A DNA stretch of 32,173 bases, taken from NCBI GenBank assembly GCA_003152215.1, contig PLZP01000098.1, positions 4,256-36,428 on the forward strand. Reading direction: 5' to 3'. Position 1 is the stretch's first letter. Each line of letters starts with the position of its first letter. Of the stretch, positions 8,700 to 17,226 are shown piece by piece. Position numbers and translations under genes: made by a program. Origin of the DNA: Acidimicrobiaceae bacterium (GTDB taxonomy: Bacteria > Actinomycetota > Acidimicrobiia > Acidimicrobiales > RAAP-2). The notes below the pieces were generated by a model. The model worked only from the letters and a program-made list of their open reading frames with translations. It did no database searches and had not been told where the DNA came from.

Positions 8700-9602
8700 T
8701 CACTGGTCGTGTTGTGCCAGAAATCCTTCGACAACGGCCAGGTAATGCTCCGGTTCTTCGATGAAGGGCATGTGGCTCGAGTTCTCGAAGATCTCCCAGC
8801 GCACGTCGGGAATGTTGTCGAAGAACGGCTGCACGGTCCCGGGGGTGGCCTCGTCGAACCGGCCCGAACAGAGCAGTGTGGGGGCAATGATCGCGTGGAC
8901 CTTGTCAACGATGCTCCAGTCCTTGAGAGTCCCGATGCAGAAGAACTCGTTCGGGCCGTTCATGACGTTGTACACAGTGGGGTCCTCGTTGAGCATGTCG
9001 GAGGTCGCCACGACCTCCGGTGGATTGGGCACGACGCGACAGACGTGCAGGTCGTAATAGACCTGCTGCGCCTCGAGATACTCGGGATCATCGGTCGTCC
9101 CGGCCGCCTCGTGGCGATCGAGCGTCGCCTCGACGTCGGGTTCGAGCTCCCCGCGGAGAATCTTCGCCTCACTCGCCCACAGCGCCATCGACGCCGGGGA
9201 GTTCGAGATCACGAGCGCCTTTAGTCCCTCGGGTTGGCGGATAGCGTGCTCAGCGCCGAGCATCCCTCCCCACGACTGCCCGAGCAAGAAATAACGGTCG
9301 TTGATGCCGAGGAAGGTGAGGAGGTTCTCCAACTCGTCCAAGAAAAGGTCGACGGTCCAGAAGTCGCCGCCGCGTTCGGGCATATGCGTCGAACGTCCAC
9401 CGCCGATCTGGTCGTAGTGCACGACGGGTCGACCCGTGTCGGCCAGTTTGGCCAGGGCCAGCACGTAGTCGTGCGTGCAGCCCGGTCCTCCGTGCGCGAC
9501 GACGAGTGGCGTCTTTCCCGAGCGCAGGTCCCCGGTCACTCGATACCACGTCTGCCACTCGCCGAATGGCGTGAAGCCCTCCACCACGTTTGTCGTTGCC
9601 AT
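8700..9602 (-). CDS. pip: Proline iminopeptidase-like alpha/beta hydrolase
   Basis: A 300-residue cytoplasmic alpha/beta hydrolase of peptidase family S33. HGGPG (37-41) is the oxyanion-hole word of proline iminopeptidases, GQSWGG holds nucleophile Ser110, SGRFDEATP the acid Asp250 and SSHMPF the base His277. Members remove N-terminal proline or other residues from short peptides, or act as amino-acid amidases; the exact substrate is not visible. It is the first gene of the peptide-import operon, which supports use of imported peptides. The start at 9602 has no ribosome site but sits 6 nt after a good -10 box, so the mRNA is probably leaderless. An upstream GTG at 9656 would lie before the promoter. 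Confidence 0.9.
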   Translation of the reverse strand: MATTNVVEGFTPFGEWQTWYRVTGDLRSGKTPLVVAHGGPGCTHDYVLALAKLADTGRPVVHYDQIGGGRSTHMPERGGDFWTVDLFLDELENLLTFLGINDRYFLLGQSWGGMLGAEHAIRQPEGLKALVISNSPASMALWASEAKILRGELEPDVEATLDRHEAAGTTDDPEYLEAQQVYYDLHVCRVVPNPPEVVATSDMLNEDPTVYNVMNGPNEFFCIGTLKDWSIVDKVHAIIAPTLLCSGRFDEATPGTVQPFFDNIPDVRWEIFENSSHMPFIEEPEHYLAVVEGFLAQHDQ

Positions 9603-9608
9603 GGGTGA

Positions 9609-9637
9609 ACAGTAGATGGTCGCCCTGGGCGACGCAA
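9609..9637 (-). promoter_or_regulatory. Promoter of the peptidase/peptide-transport operon, leaderless start
   Basis: On the minus strand TTGCGT (9632-9637), a 17-nt spacer and TACTGT (9609-9614) form a sigma-70-type promoter. The -10 box ends 6 nt before the ATG at 9602, so transcription should begin at or next to the start codon. No Shine-Dalgarno sequence is present, which agrees. Confidence 0.6.
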
Positions 9638-9776
9638 AAGGATTCTTTGTATCCACTTAACGAATATTACGCCGTCTTGGAACTGGAGTCGCCGTGCGCT
9701 GGGAGATCGCCTCGCGCCGCGACGGCGTTGCAGGTTGGCGCCGCGTCGACGGCTCTCGTCTAGCGTGGATTGACCT

Positions 9777-10859
9777 ATGGCCCTCTCAATCGGAATCGTT
9801 GGACTGCCCAATGTGGGTAAATCAACGGTCTTCAACGCACTCACCAACAACAACGTGCTGGCCGCGAACTACCCCTTCGCCACCATCGAGCCCAACGTCG
9901 GCGTGGTGTCCGTGCCGGATCCTCGGCTCGGCGTACTGGCGACAATCTTTGCTTCGGAACGAATCCTCCCGGCCGCCGTCACGTTCGTCGACATCGCGGG
10001 CATCGTGAAGGGTGCGAGCGAGGGCGAGGGCCTGGGCAATCAGTTCCTCGCCGCGATCAGAGAGTGCGACGCGATCTGTGAAGTCGTCCGGGTCTTCGTC
10101 GACGATGACGTCATCCACGTCGATGGTCGAATCGACCCTGCGAGCGACGTCGCCACGATCGAAACCGAACTGATCCTCGCCGACTTACAGACGCTCGAGA
10201 AGCCCCTGGCCCGACTCGAACGCGAAGCAAAACGTGGCGGCAGTGATGCGCCGGCGCGTCTCGCGCAACTGAAGAAGGCCCAGGCCGCGCTCGATGATGG
10301 CCTAGTCATCTCCAAGGTCGGCAAGGAACTCGACCGCGCCGTGCTCGCCGATCTGCACTTGCTCACCGACAAGCCCTTCATCTACGTCTTCAACGTCGAT
10401 GAGGAGACGCTCGGGAACCGGGAGCGCTGCGCAGCGTTGATTGCGTCGGTCGCCCCGTCCCAGGCCGTCATACTCTGCGCCAAGATTGAAGCGGAACTGG
10501 CCGGACTCGACGAGAGTGAAGCCCTCGAGCTCCTGCAGTCCTTCGGGCAGGAGGAGTCAGGTCTCGCTCTGCTCTCGCGCGTTGGTTTCGCGGCACTCGG
10601 TCTCCAGACCTTTCTGACGGCCGGTCCCAAGGAGACGAGGGCGTGGACGATCCATCAAGGAGCGACCGCCCCCGAAGCGGCCGGAGAGATTCACACCGAC
10701 TTTCAGAAGCACTTCATCAAAGCCGAGGTCGTCTCCTTTGAGGACCTCGTCGAACTGGGCACGATGGCGAACGTGAAGGCCGCGGGCAAGGCTCGCATCG
10801 AAGGCAAGGAGTACGTCATGCGTGACGGGGACGTCGTGGAGTTCCGCGTCGGCGTATGA
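9777..10859 (+). CDS. ychF: Redox-regulated ATPase/GTPase YchF (OLA1 family)
   Basis: A 360-residue, full-length YchF. P-loop GLPNVGKS is at 9-16, the switch-II word [20 protein letters not shown] follows, and the usual NKxD specificity motif is replaced by NVDE, the change known to give this family ATP rather than GTP preference. A coiled-coil region (about 125-200) and a C-terminal TGS domain ([21 protein letters not shown]...[16 protein letters not shown]) complete the layout. The family binds ribosomes and affects stress responses. ATG 9777 has only a weak upstream GGA; a possible -10 (TAGCGT 9761-9766) would give a very short leader. It is divergent from the peptide operon and followed by ahcY after 69 nt. 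Confidence 0.97.
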   Translation: MALSIGIVGLPNVGKSTVFNALTNNNVLAANYPFATIEPNVGVVSVPDPRLGVLATIFASERILPAAVTFVDIAGIVKGASEGEGLGNQFLAAIRECDAICEVVRVFVDDDVIHVDGRIDPASDVATIETELILADLQTLEKPLARLEREAKRGGSDAPARLAQLKKAQAALDDGLVISKVGKELDRAVLADLHLLTDKPFIYVFNVDEETLGNRERCAALIASVAPSQAVILCAKIEAELAGLDESEALELLQSFGQEESGLALLSRVGFAALGLQTFLTAGPKETRAWTIHQGATAPEAAGEIHTDFQKHFIKAEVVSFEDLVELGTMANVKAAGKARIEGKEYVMRDGDVVEFRVGV

Positions 10860-10864
10860 CGCGG

Positions 10865-10928
10865 TACAATTGACGTAGGCGTATGCGACAGAGGTCGGCG
10901 CCTAGAAAACTTCAGTTCTAGGAGAACC
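10865..10928 (+). promoter_or_regulatory. ahcY promoter and candidate RNA switch in its leader
   Basis: TACAAT (10865-10870) is a good -10 box; a start near 10877 gives a ~52-nt leader. Structure A: TAGGCG (10876-10881) pairs with CGCCTA (10899-10904), enclosing CGAC-AGAG-GTCG (10886-10897), a 4-bp stem with a tetraloop. Structure B: CCTAGAA (10901-10907) pairs with TTCTAGG (10916-10922), 8-nt loop, covering the AGGAG ribosome site (10920-10924). A and B share 10901-10904 and exclude each other. This is the layout of a translational switch. The SAH riboswitch consensus was not recognised; the ligand, if any, is unknown. Confidence 0.45.
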
Positions 10929-12374
10929 ATGACCTCTGACACCTTCAACTTCAAAGTTGCCGACCTCTCGCTGGCTGATTTCGGTCGCGCCGAGATGACC
11001 CTCGCCGAGCACGAAATGCCTGGCCTCATGGCGATGCGCGCGGAATTTGGCACGAGTAAGCCACTCGCGGGCGCTCGAATCGCCGGATCGTTGCACATGA
11101 CGATTCAAACGGCCGTGCTCATCGAGACCCTCGTCGCACTCGGGGCCGACGTTCGCTGGGTCAGTTGCAACATTTTCTCAACCCAGGACCACGCCGCGGC
11201 GGCGGCCGTTGTCGGACCGACAGGCACTCTCGAGAATCCCAAGGGTGTCCCGGTTTTCGCCTGGAAGGGCGAGACGCTGGAGGAGTACTGGTGGTGCACC
11301 GAGCAGATGCTTCGCTGGCCCGGACACAATGGACCGACGATGATCCTCGACGACGGCGGTGACGCCACGTTGTTCGTGCATAAGGGACTCGAGTTCGAAC
11401 GCGCCGGCTTCGTGCCCGCGCCAGAGAGCGCCGACTCCGAGGAGTACCGCGTCATCTTGGCACTGCTTGACAAGATCGTCTCGAACGGCGAGCCCTATTT
11501 CGAGCCAATGGCCAGGGAGCTCATCGGCGTGTCGGAAGAGACAACGACGGGCGTGCACCGCCTCTACGAGATGGAACGCGATGGCACGTTGCTCTTCCCT
11601 GCGATCAACGTGAACGACGCGGTCACCAAGTCCAAGTTCGACAACAAGTACGGCTGTCGCCACTCGCTCATCGACGGCATCAACCGCGCCACCGACACGC
11701 TGATTGGTGGCAAGGTCGCGGTCATCTGCGGCTACGGCGATGTCGGCAAGGGATCGGCCGAATCGTTGCGCGGTCAGGGTGCGCGCGTCATCATCACCGA
11801 GATCGATCCAATCTGTGCGCTGCAGGCCGCGATGGACGGATTCCAGGTCACCACCCTCGAAGAGGCCCTCCCCTACGCCGACATCATCGTCACGGCAACC
11901 GGTAACCGTGACATCGTGTCGGTCGAGCACATGTTGATGATGAAGCACCAAGCCATTCTCGGCAACATCGGTCACTTCGACAACGAGATCGATATCGCGG
12001 GTCTCGCCGGTCTCGCCGGCGTTCGCCGTGAGAACATCAAGCCCCAGGTGGACAAGTGGATCCTCCCCAACGGCCGAGCAATCATCCTCCTCTCGGAAGG
12101 TCGCCTGCTCAACCTGGGCAACGCGACCGGCCACCCGAGCTTCGTGATGAGTAACTCGTTCACGAACCAGACAATGGCGCAGATTGAGTTGTTCATGAAC
12201 AATTCGAATTACGAGAAGAAGGTCTACGTGTTGCCCAAGCACCTCGATGAGAAGGTCGCGCGACTGCATCTCGATGCGCTCGGCGTGAAGCTCACGACGT
12301 TGTCGAAGGTCCAAGCCGACTACATCGGCGTGCCGGTCGAAGGTCCCTTCAAACCCGACACGTACCGCTACTAA
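10929..12374 (+). CDS. ahcY: Adenosylhomocysteinase (S-adenosyl-L-homocysteine hydrolase)
   Basis: A 481-residue NAD-dependent enzyme that reversibly splits S-adenosylhomocysteine into adenosine and homocysteine, clearing the product inhibitor of SAM-dependent methylation. [16 protein letters not shown] (His56) and the [13 protein letters not shown] block form the substrate site, [20 protein letters not shown] the NAD-binding loop, and the C-terminus KPDTYRY is the conserved tail that completes the neighbouring subunit's NAD site. The length and small insertion (WWCTEQ, DDGGD) fit the bacterial long form. ATG 10929 has AGGAG 4-5 nt upstream, itself in a hairpin of the leader. It may be regulated through that leader. 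Confidence 0.98.
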   Translation: MTSDTFNFKVADLSLADFGRAEMTLAEHEMPGLMAMRAEFGTSKPLAGARIAGSLHMTIQTAVLIETLVALGADVRWVSCNIFSTQDHAAAAAVVGPTGTLENPKGVPVFAWKGETLEEYWWCTEQMLRWPGHNGPTMILDDGGDATLFVHKGLEFERAGFVPAPESADSEEYRVILALLDKIVSNGEPYFEPMARELIGVSEETTTGVHRLYEMERDGTLLFPAINVNDAVTKSKFDNKYGCRHSLIDGINRATDTLIGGKVAVICGYGDVGKGSAESLRGQGARVIITEIDPICALQAAMDGFQVTTLEEALPYADIIVTATGNRDIVSVEHMLMMKHQAILGNIGHFDNEIDIAGLAGLAGVRRENIKPQVDKWILPNGRAIILLSEGRLLNLGNATGHPSFVMSNSFTNQTMAQIELFMNNSNYEKKVYVLPKHLDEKVARLHLDALGVKLTTLSKVQADYIGVPVEGPFKPDTYRY

Positions 12375-12433
12375 CCTCGCTCGCTCGCCGGGCTACGTTG
12401 AGTTGTCATGGAGTCATCAGCGCGGGAAGCGTC

Positions 12434-12769
12434 ATGAGCACGGCGGAGTCCACTGTCGAATGTCCCGTATGTCGCGAGATCAACAGACGAGGCACCGTCG
12501 CGTGTGCGCGCTGTGGACAGACACTGCTCTCGGACGTCCAGATGAAAGACCGTCGGGCCCAAATCGAACAGTGGAAGCGAGAGGCCGAACGCGAATCGGT
12601 GGACTATCCGACAATGGCCAACCTCTTGAGCGACCGTTTCTCCGACAATCCGCAGAACAAAGGTAGGTACTTCGGGTCAATTTCGAATTATCGCAAACGC
12701 ATCGGGCTGCTGTGCTTGTTCGTGCCGGTACTCATAGTCGTACTTTGGGCCGTCGCCACCGGTCGTTGA
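12434..12769 (+). CDS. Small zinc-ribbon membrane protein
   Basis: A 111-residue protein with an N-terminal zinc ribbon (CPVC at about 10-13 and CARC about 14 residues later), a charged middle (KDRRAQIEQWKREAERESVDYPTM) that may form a short coiled coil, and one C-terminal helix (LLCLFVPVLIVVLWAVA) that would anchor it with the ribbon in the cytoplasm. No named family is recognised. ATG 12434 has GGGAAG upstream; an earlier in-frame start at 12398 lacks a ribosome site. Its TGA overlaps the ATG of the kinase-like gene (TGATG), so the two are probably translated together and may work together. Confidence 0.7.
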   Translation: MSTAESTVECPVCREINRRGTVACARCGQTLLSDVQMKDRRAQIEQWKREAERESVDYPTMANLLSDRFSDNPQNKGRYFGSISNYRKRIGLLCLFVPVLIVVLWAVATGR

Positions 12770-13683
12770 TGTTCAATCCTTTAACCACCCCACCCACGAA
12801 GGAAGCACGAGCGTGGGCCGCCGCCGCATTCGCTCAAGGCGCGCGCGTTACCGCAACGAAGCGACTCACTGGCGGCGCGGCCACGACTATGCACTTGCTC
12901 GTCATCGAGGACGTCCATGGCGCCCTCCACCACGCGGTACTGCGGCGATGGACTGACGAGGACGACGTCTCGGCCGGAGCCGAGTGCGTGCAACGTGAGG
13001 CCCACGTCCTGACACAACTGGCGACGACCGAACTCCCAGCACCCCGGCTCTTGGCGATCGATCCAGCGGGTACGTACTGTGGCCACGCCGCGCTGCTCAT
13101 GACCCGATTACCGGGCCGGATCGACTTGCAGCCGAAGAAACCCGATGAGTGGCTCCGTGCGTTGGCCACGATGTTGGCCGAAATTCATCGCACACCGGTG
13201 CAGGCGCCGCCGGCCCAGTCCTGGCTGGAAGTGAACGGACTCATCGTTCCGGACTGGACAAGTCGTCCGGAGCTCTGGCGCGACGCCTTCGCGTTGATCG
13301 GTGAATCTCCTTCAGCCGACGATGAGTGTTTCATTCACCACGACTATCAACCGTTCAACGTACTGTGGCGCCGCGGTGCGCTGACGGGTGTCGTCGACTG
13401 GGTCTGGGGATCCACGGGTTCGCCAAGCTTCGACGTCGGGCACTGTCGACTGAACCTCGCGATCTTGTATTCCCACGAACATGCGAAGCGATTCCTCGAA
13501 CTGTACGAAACGATTTCGGGCCGCACCGTCAACGCATGGAGGGACGTTAACGAACTGGTGCAGTACTTACCCGGTTGGCGTGATTTCCTCGGCGGTCAAG
13601 TCGGAACCCGAATGGTGATCGACTTTGAAGGTATCCACGACCGTGTTGAACGGACATTGGCCGACGCACTTCGCAGAGTGTGA
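12769..13683 (+). CDS. Aminoglycoside phosphotransferase-like small-molecule kinase
   Basis: A 304-residue APH/choline-kinase-fold protein. The catalytic loop is HHDYQPFNVLW (catalytic Asp192, Asn197), and the metal-binding Asp210 is in GVVDWVWG. The N-lobe shows the glycine-rich TGGAAT region and a Glu in QREAHVL. Such proteins phosphorylate many small hydroxylated compounds; nothing points to antibiotic resistance in particular. ATG 12769 overlaps the zinc-ribbon stop by one base (TGATG). Downstream starts would remove the N-lobe. Confidence 0.85.
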   Translation: MFNPLTTPPTKEARAWAAAAFAQGARVTATKRLTGGAATTMHLLVIEDVHGALHHAVLRRWTDEDDVSAGAECVQREAHVLTQLATTELPAPRLLAIDPAGTYCGHAALLMTRLPGRIDLQPKKPDEWLRALATMLAEIHRTPVQAPPAQSWLEVNGLIVPDWTSRPELWRDAFALIGESPSADDECFIHHDYQPFNVLWRRGALTGVVDWVWGSTGSPSFDVGHCRLNLAILYSHEHAKRFLELYETISGRTVNAWRDVNELVQYLPGWRDFLGGQVGTRMVIDFEGIHDRVERTLADALRRV

Positions 13684-13750
13684 TTCGACCTATCTACGTC
13701 GATGCCTACGTGGGCATCGCATCGATGGGAAACCTTCGCACGCGGACCCT

Positions 13751-13912
13751 CTATTGGCAACCTTCATCGAGGTTGACCGTGACGGTCTTGCTCGTTTGAA
13801 CCGTGAAGTGAAGGCGACGTTTGCCGTCGAAGAAGGTACTCGACGTCGCGGCGTAGCGTCCGGGCGGTTCCACCCAGCCAAACTCCTGTCGTACGAGTGG
13901 ATGCAGTCCCAT
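13751..13912 (-). CDS. Hypothetical small ORF, 53 aa (doubtful)
   Basis: A short minus-strand frame with an ATG at 13912 after a weak GTGAG and a C-terminal part of alternating hydrophobic and polar residues (RRLHFTVQTSKTVTVNLDEG), as in a beta-hairpin. It lies 3' of the PIG-L genes on their strand in an otherwise empty 280-nt gap. The opposite strand has an equally long open frame, so coding is not established. No homologue is recognised. Confidence 0.25.
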   Translation of the reverse strand: MGLHPLVRQEFGWVEPPGRYAATSSTFFDGKRRLHFTVQTSKTVTVNLDEGCQ

Positions 13913-13963
13913 ACGCTCACGCCGTGAGGGTCCACTCCCGCGCAATGCGCCAGCAGACTTCGC

Positions 13964-14824
13964 TTAGCGATACCCAGCGAAGATGTCGTTCACTTGCCCC
14001 TCGACGTGCATGGGATTGGTGACGCGGACGAACCACTCCATGCTCATCGTCTCCTTAAATCGTTCGCGGCCCATCTTCATCCAGAACGAATCGCCCATCT
14101 GTGAAATGTGCGCGGCGAGTGCATCAAATTTGGCGCCGGTGACCGCGCTGACGTCGATCGCGGCCGACACCTGATCGTCTGGCGTGCCCATCTCAAACTC
14201 TTCTTCGTCGTGGTTCTCAGGTTCAGGTTCACGTACGATGCCCTTCGCGGCATCGGCTTCGGCCCGCTCGCGGTCTTCCTGTTCCCAGCGCGCGCGCCAG
14301 GTCACCATGACGGAGTCGGGAATCGCATTGAAATAGAGGGTCGGCTCGTAGTCGATCATCTCGAGAGCGGCGAGGGTGATGCGGTGCGCCTGAATGTGGT
14401 CCGGGTGTCCGTAGAAGCCGTGCTCGTTGTAGGTCATGATCACTTGAGGACGCTCTTGCATCAAGGTCTCGGCCAGTTTCGCGGCCGCGACGTCAACGGG
14501 CGTGGCCCAGAACGAGTCGGGGTCGTCGTTCTGGGGCCAACCCTTCATGCCCGAGTCGCGATAACCCAGGCGTACGAGTCGGTTGATGCCCAGAATCTTG
14601 ACGGCGTTGTCGAGTTCGACGGCCCGTGTCTTGGCGACCGCGTCGCCGTCGTGGTGACTGGCGTCAGGCTTGGATCCGTCGGGGCCGTCACCGCATTCAC
14701 CATTGGTGCACGTCACCAGTACGGTGCGCACACCTTGATCGGCGAGGAGTCGGTAGAGACCCCCGGTCGAACTCGCCTCGTCGTCGGGATGGGCGTGCAC
14801 CGCCAGGAAAGCCAGTTGTTCCAT
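13964..14824 (-). CDS. PIG-L family zinc deacetylase (MshB/Mca-like), copy 1
   Basis: A 286-residue Zn-dependent deacetylase of the GlcNAc-PI de-N-acetylase (LmbE) family. AHPDDE gives zinc ligands His12 and Asp15 with catalytic Asp14, and GHPDH (140-143) gives the third zinc His. Relatives in actinobacteria are MshB (mycothiol biosynthesis) and Mca (mycothiol conjugate amidase); it cannot be assigned to either, and other N-acetyl-sugar substrates are possible. An acidic insertion (about 185-220, many Glu/Asp) is not usual. ATG 14824 has GGAGGA 5 nt upstream and overlaps the stop of the paralogue before it (TGATG). A GTG 3 nt earlier is less likely. Confidence 0.88.
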   Translation of the reverse strand: MEQLAFLAVHAHPDDEASSTGGLYRLLADQGVRTVLVTCTNGECGDGPDGSKPDASHHDGDAVAKTRAVELDNAVKILGINRLVRLGYRDSGMKGWPQNDDPDSFWATPVDVAAAKLAETLMQERPQVIMTYNEHGFYGHPDHIQAHRITLAALEMIDYEPTLYFNAIPDSVMVTWRARWEQEDRERAEADAAKGIVREPEPENHDEEEFEMGTPDDQVSAAIDVSAVTGAKFDALAAHISQMGDSFWMKMGRERFKETMSMEWFVRVTNPMHVEGQVNDIFAGYR

Positions 14825-15636
14825 CACAGTCCTCCAAAAAGGTCGCTCTTGTCGTCCGCTGTCACATCTCGGCTCCAGGCACGCTGGTAGTACTCAATGC
14901 CAAAGAGCATCGTGAACAGCTCATCACTCATGGTGACCAGTTCCGCGTTGTCAACCTGGGAGGCGTGCGTCGCAATAGCCAACTGCTTGCGCTTGGCGAA
15001 TGCGCGTACATCCATTGTCGACGCCACGAGCTCGTCGGGGACATTGAGCCCGGCACTGAGCACCCAGGCCGGCAAGAAGACGTCCTTCGCTCTCGCACCT
15101 TCGATGAACTCCTTGAGGACGCTCGTCGGCACGACTGGATAGTAAAGGCGCCGGGGGCTTGTCGCAGCGTCAAGGGCTCGACGAGTCACCACGTTGGCCA
15201 TGATGTGGTCCGGGTGCCCGTAAAATCCGTTCTCGTCATAGGTCACGACAACGCTCGCGTGCACCTCGTCGAAGATTGCCGCCAGCGTCGCTGCGACCGC
15301 GTCAACCTCAGCGTTCATGAAGGCCGACGGTCGTGCGTTTTGGGGCCATCCCGCCATGCCCGAATCGTCGAAGCCGAGCGAGATGACTCGAGAGAATCCG
15401 GCAACGATGGCCGCGCGCTGGAGTTCTCCCGCTCGTGTCGCGCGCGTCCATTCAACGTCGTGCAGGGGATCCGAGCCCGGTCGAGCGTGTTCATCGAGAC
15501 CCAACTGTCCGTTCGTGCAGGTGACGAGGATGACCTGGTAGCCGAGGTCAGCGTAGTGCGACGTGACGCCCGCGGTGAAGATTGCCTCGTCGTCGGGGTG
15601 CGCATGGACGCAGACCATCGTTGGAGGAAACGTCAT
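14824..15636 (-). CDS. PIG-L family zinc deacetylase (MshB/Mca-like), copy 2
   Basis: A 270-residue paralogue of the next gene. It has AHPDDE (His13, Asp16 as zinc ligands, Asp15 catalytic), CTNGQLGLD, DSGMAGWPQN and ENGFYGHPDH (His141, His144). DSGM-GWPQN and GFYGHPDH are shared by both copies, so they probably arose by tandem duplication, with divergence in the C-terminal lid. This copy lacks the acidic insertion. ATG 15636 is 9 nt after the NRAMP stop and has no strong ribosome site, so translation may rely on coupling. The two enzymes may act on related substrates or as partners. Confidence 0.88.
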   Translation of the reverse strand: MTFPPTMVCVHAHPDDEAIFTAGVTSHYADLGYQVILVTCTNGQLGLDEHARPGSDPLHDVEWTRATRAGELQRAAIVAGFSRVISLGFDDSGMAGWPQNARPSAFMNAEVDAVAATLAAIFDEVHASVVVTYDENGFYGHPDHIMANVVTRRALDAATSPRRLYYPVVPTSVLKEFIEGARAKDVFLPAWVLSAGLNVPDELVASTMDVRAFAKRKQLAIATHASQVDNAELVTMSDELFTMLFGIEYYQRAWSRDVTADDKSDLFGGL

Positions 15637-15645
15637 CTTGAGAGA

Positions 15646-17226
15646 CTATGAGGTCGCCAGTTGGACGATACGCACGATCAGCAACGTCCCGGCAATCAGA
15701 AGATAAGAACCCACGCAACGCAGTAAGACTCGGCGCGCGAGCGACGTTGGGGAGGGCGCGAGCAACGTCAACCGAGGCGTGCGCCAGTCACGCTTGTCGA
15801 TGTCGTACTCGACCTTCGCACCGGCCCGTCGCAACCCAATGGGAAGTCCAATGACAAGTCCGACCGCGGCCACGGCCGCGAGTGCGACCAACAACGCAAC
15901 GACATTGACCGAGGTAAACAACGTGGAGACCATCATGGTGATGGAGAGCACCACCAAGACCGTCACGATGATGGATGCCGCGGCATTGAGCCACTTGCCG
16001 TTCACCCATGGACCTAAAACTTCGCGGTCATTGCAAAGTAGGAGCACGAAGATGGTGGTGCTCGGCAGCATGAGTCCGCACATGGCCTGGACAGCCAAGG
16101 TGATGAGTCCGAGCGGCGCGCCCGGCAACAAGGTGACGACACCCGCCACCACTAAGAGTCCGGCGAAGGAACCGAAGAATCCCTTGGCATCGCGAAGACG
16201 TGCGTTGAGTGAGTGGCGCGCACCCCCGAGATCACCGAGCGCGTACGTACTGGCCAAGGTCACCGCGGCCGCACCGATCACGGAGGCGTTGAGAAGGAGG
16301 ATGGCGAACAACGTTCCCGAGCCACCGCCCACGTAACGACCGAGTCCTTTCGCCACGCCCAGTGCGTTGCTGTACGCGTTGGTGTTGCCGTGCTGCGAGA
16401 GTCCGGCCGCCGTCACGCCCATCAACAGTCCGGCGCTGACGACGACGATCAGCGAACCGAGAATGGTGTCGACGCGCTCGTAGTTGAGCCAACGCGGCGT
16501 GATCTTCTTGTCGACGATGTTGGATTGCTGAAAGTACAACTGCCACGGCGCCACGGTGGTGCCGATGATCGAGATGATGAGTAGAACCGCGGCGGACGAC
16601 GCGCCGCCTCGGATCCCCGGAACGACCGAGTGACTGACCAGCGACGTGAAGTGGGGCTTGGCGATGATAACGAGCGGCACGATGACGAAGTTGATCGCGA
16701 CGAAGAGCATCATGAATCGCTCCCAGCGCTGGAACGATCCAGACGCCGTGACGGCAAACAAGAGTACGGCCGCGACCGGCACCGAGATATAGGGACTGAC
16801 GCCGAAGTACTCCATGGAGAGTGAAATACCGATGAACTCGGTGATGATGATCAGGAAGTTGAGCAGCAAGATTGAACCGATCGAGACGTTGCCCCAATAC
16901 TTTCCAAACCGCTCGCGGATGAGACGACCGTGACCAACACCGGTGACCGCTCCGAGACGGGCCACCATCTCCTGGTTGATGATGAGCACAGGGATTAAGA
17001 GCGGCAGCGTCCACAGCAACGTGTAGCCAAAGTTTTGACCGGCCTGGGCGTAGGTCGAGACGCCACCGGCGTCGTTGTCACCGACCATCACGATGAGTCC
17101 GGGTCCGATGATCGCGATGAGAGTGAGGAAGCGTGCTCGAGCACCGTGACGAGTCCCGGTGTCGTGGGCACGAATAGTGCCGAAGGCACCGCTGATCTGA
17201 TGTTCTTTAGCCTGCTCGCTTTGCAC
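15646..17226 (-). CDS. NRAMP-family divalent metal transporter, non-canonical site
   Basis: A 526-residue membrane protein with about 11 helices. Helix 1 reads GPGLIVMVGDNDAGG (metal-site Asp52 kept; the usual DPGN is DAGG here), and helix 6 reads GTTVAPWQLYF where canonical Mn/Fe transporters have MPHN. Met is therefore Ala (226), Asn and His are lost. A Met-to-Ala change in helix 6 is reported for NRAMP-related Mg2+ transporters, so Mg2+ is a better guess than Mn2+; this is inference. The start is GTG 17226 with an almost perfect AAAGGAGGTGGATC site. It lies 181 nt after an MgtE-type sensor gene and 9 nt before the PIG-L pair. Confidence 0.88.
   Translation of the reverse strand: MQSEQAKEHQISGAFGTIRAHDTGTRHGARARFLTLIAIIGPGLIVMVGDNDAGGVSTYAQAGQNFGYTLLWTLPLLIPVLIINQEMVARLGAVTGVGHGRLIRERFGKYWGNVSIGSILLLNFLIIITEFIGISLSMEYFGVSPYISVPVAAVLLFAVTASGSFQRWERFMMLFVAINFVIVPLVIIAKPHFTSLVSHSVVPGIRGGASSAAVLLIISIIGTTVAPWQLYFQQSNIVDKKITPRWLNYERVDTILGSLIVVVSAGLLMGVTAAGLSQHGNTNAYSNALGVAKGLGRYVGGGSGTLFAILLLNASVIGAAAVTLASTYALGDLGGARHSLNARLRDAKGFFGSFAGLLVVAGVVTLLPGAPLGLITLAVQAMCGLMLPSTTIFVLLLCNDREVLGPWVNGKWLNAAASIIVTVLVVLSITMMVSTLFTSVNVVALLVALAAVAAVGLVIGLPIGLRRAGAKVEYDIDKRDWRTPRLTLLAPSPTSLARRVLLRCVGSYLLIAGTLLIVRIVQLATS

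Noticed and set aside
10876..10928. Known SAH riboswitch before ahcY
   Set aside because: The leader is shorter and I could not match the conserved core, so it is reported only as a structured leader.
11178..12314. Long open frame (378 codons) antisense to ahcY
   Set aside because: It lies wholly opposite a highly conserved enzyme gene, has no recognisable protein features, and is what strong third-position GC bias produces.
13684..13963. Plus-strand frame ending at 13927 as a gene
   Set aside because: It begins inside the kinase-like gene in another frame, has no ribosome site and no recognisable features.
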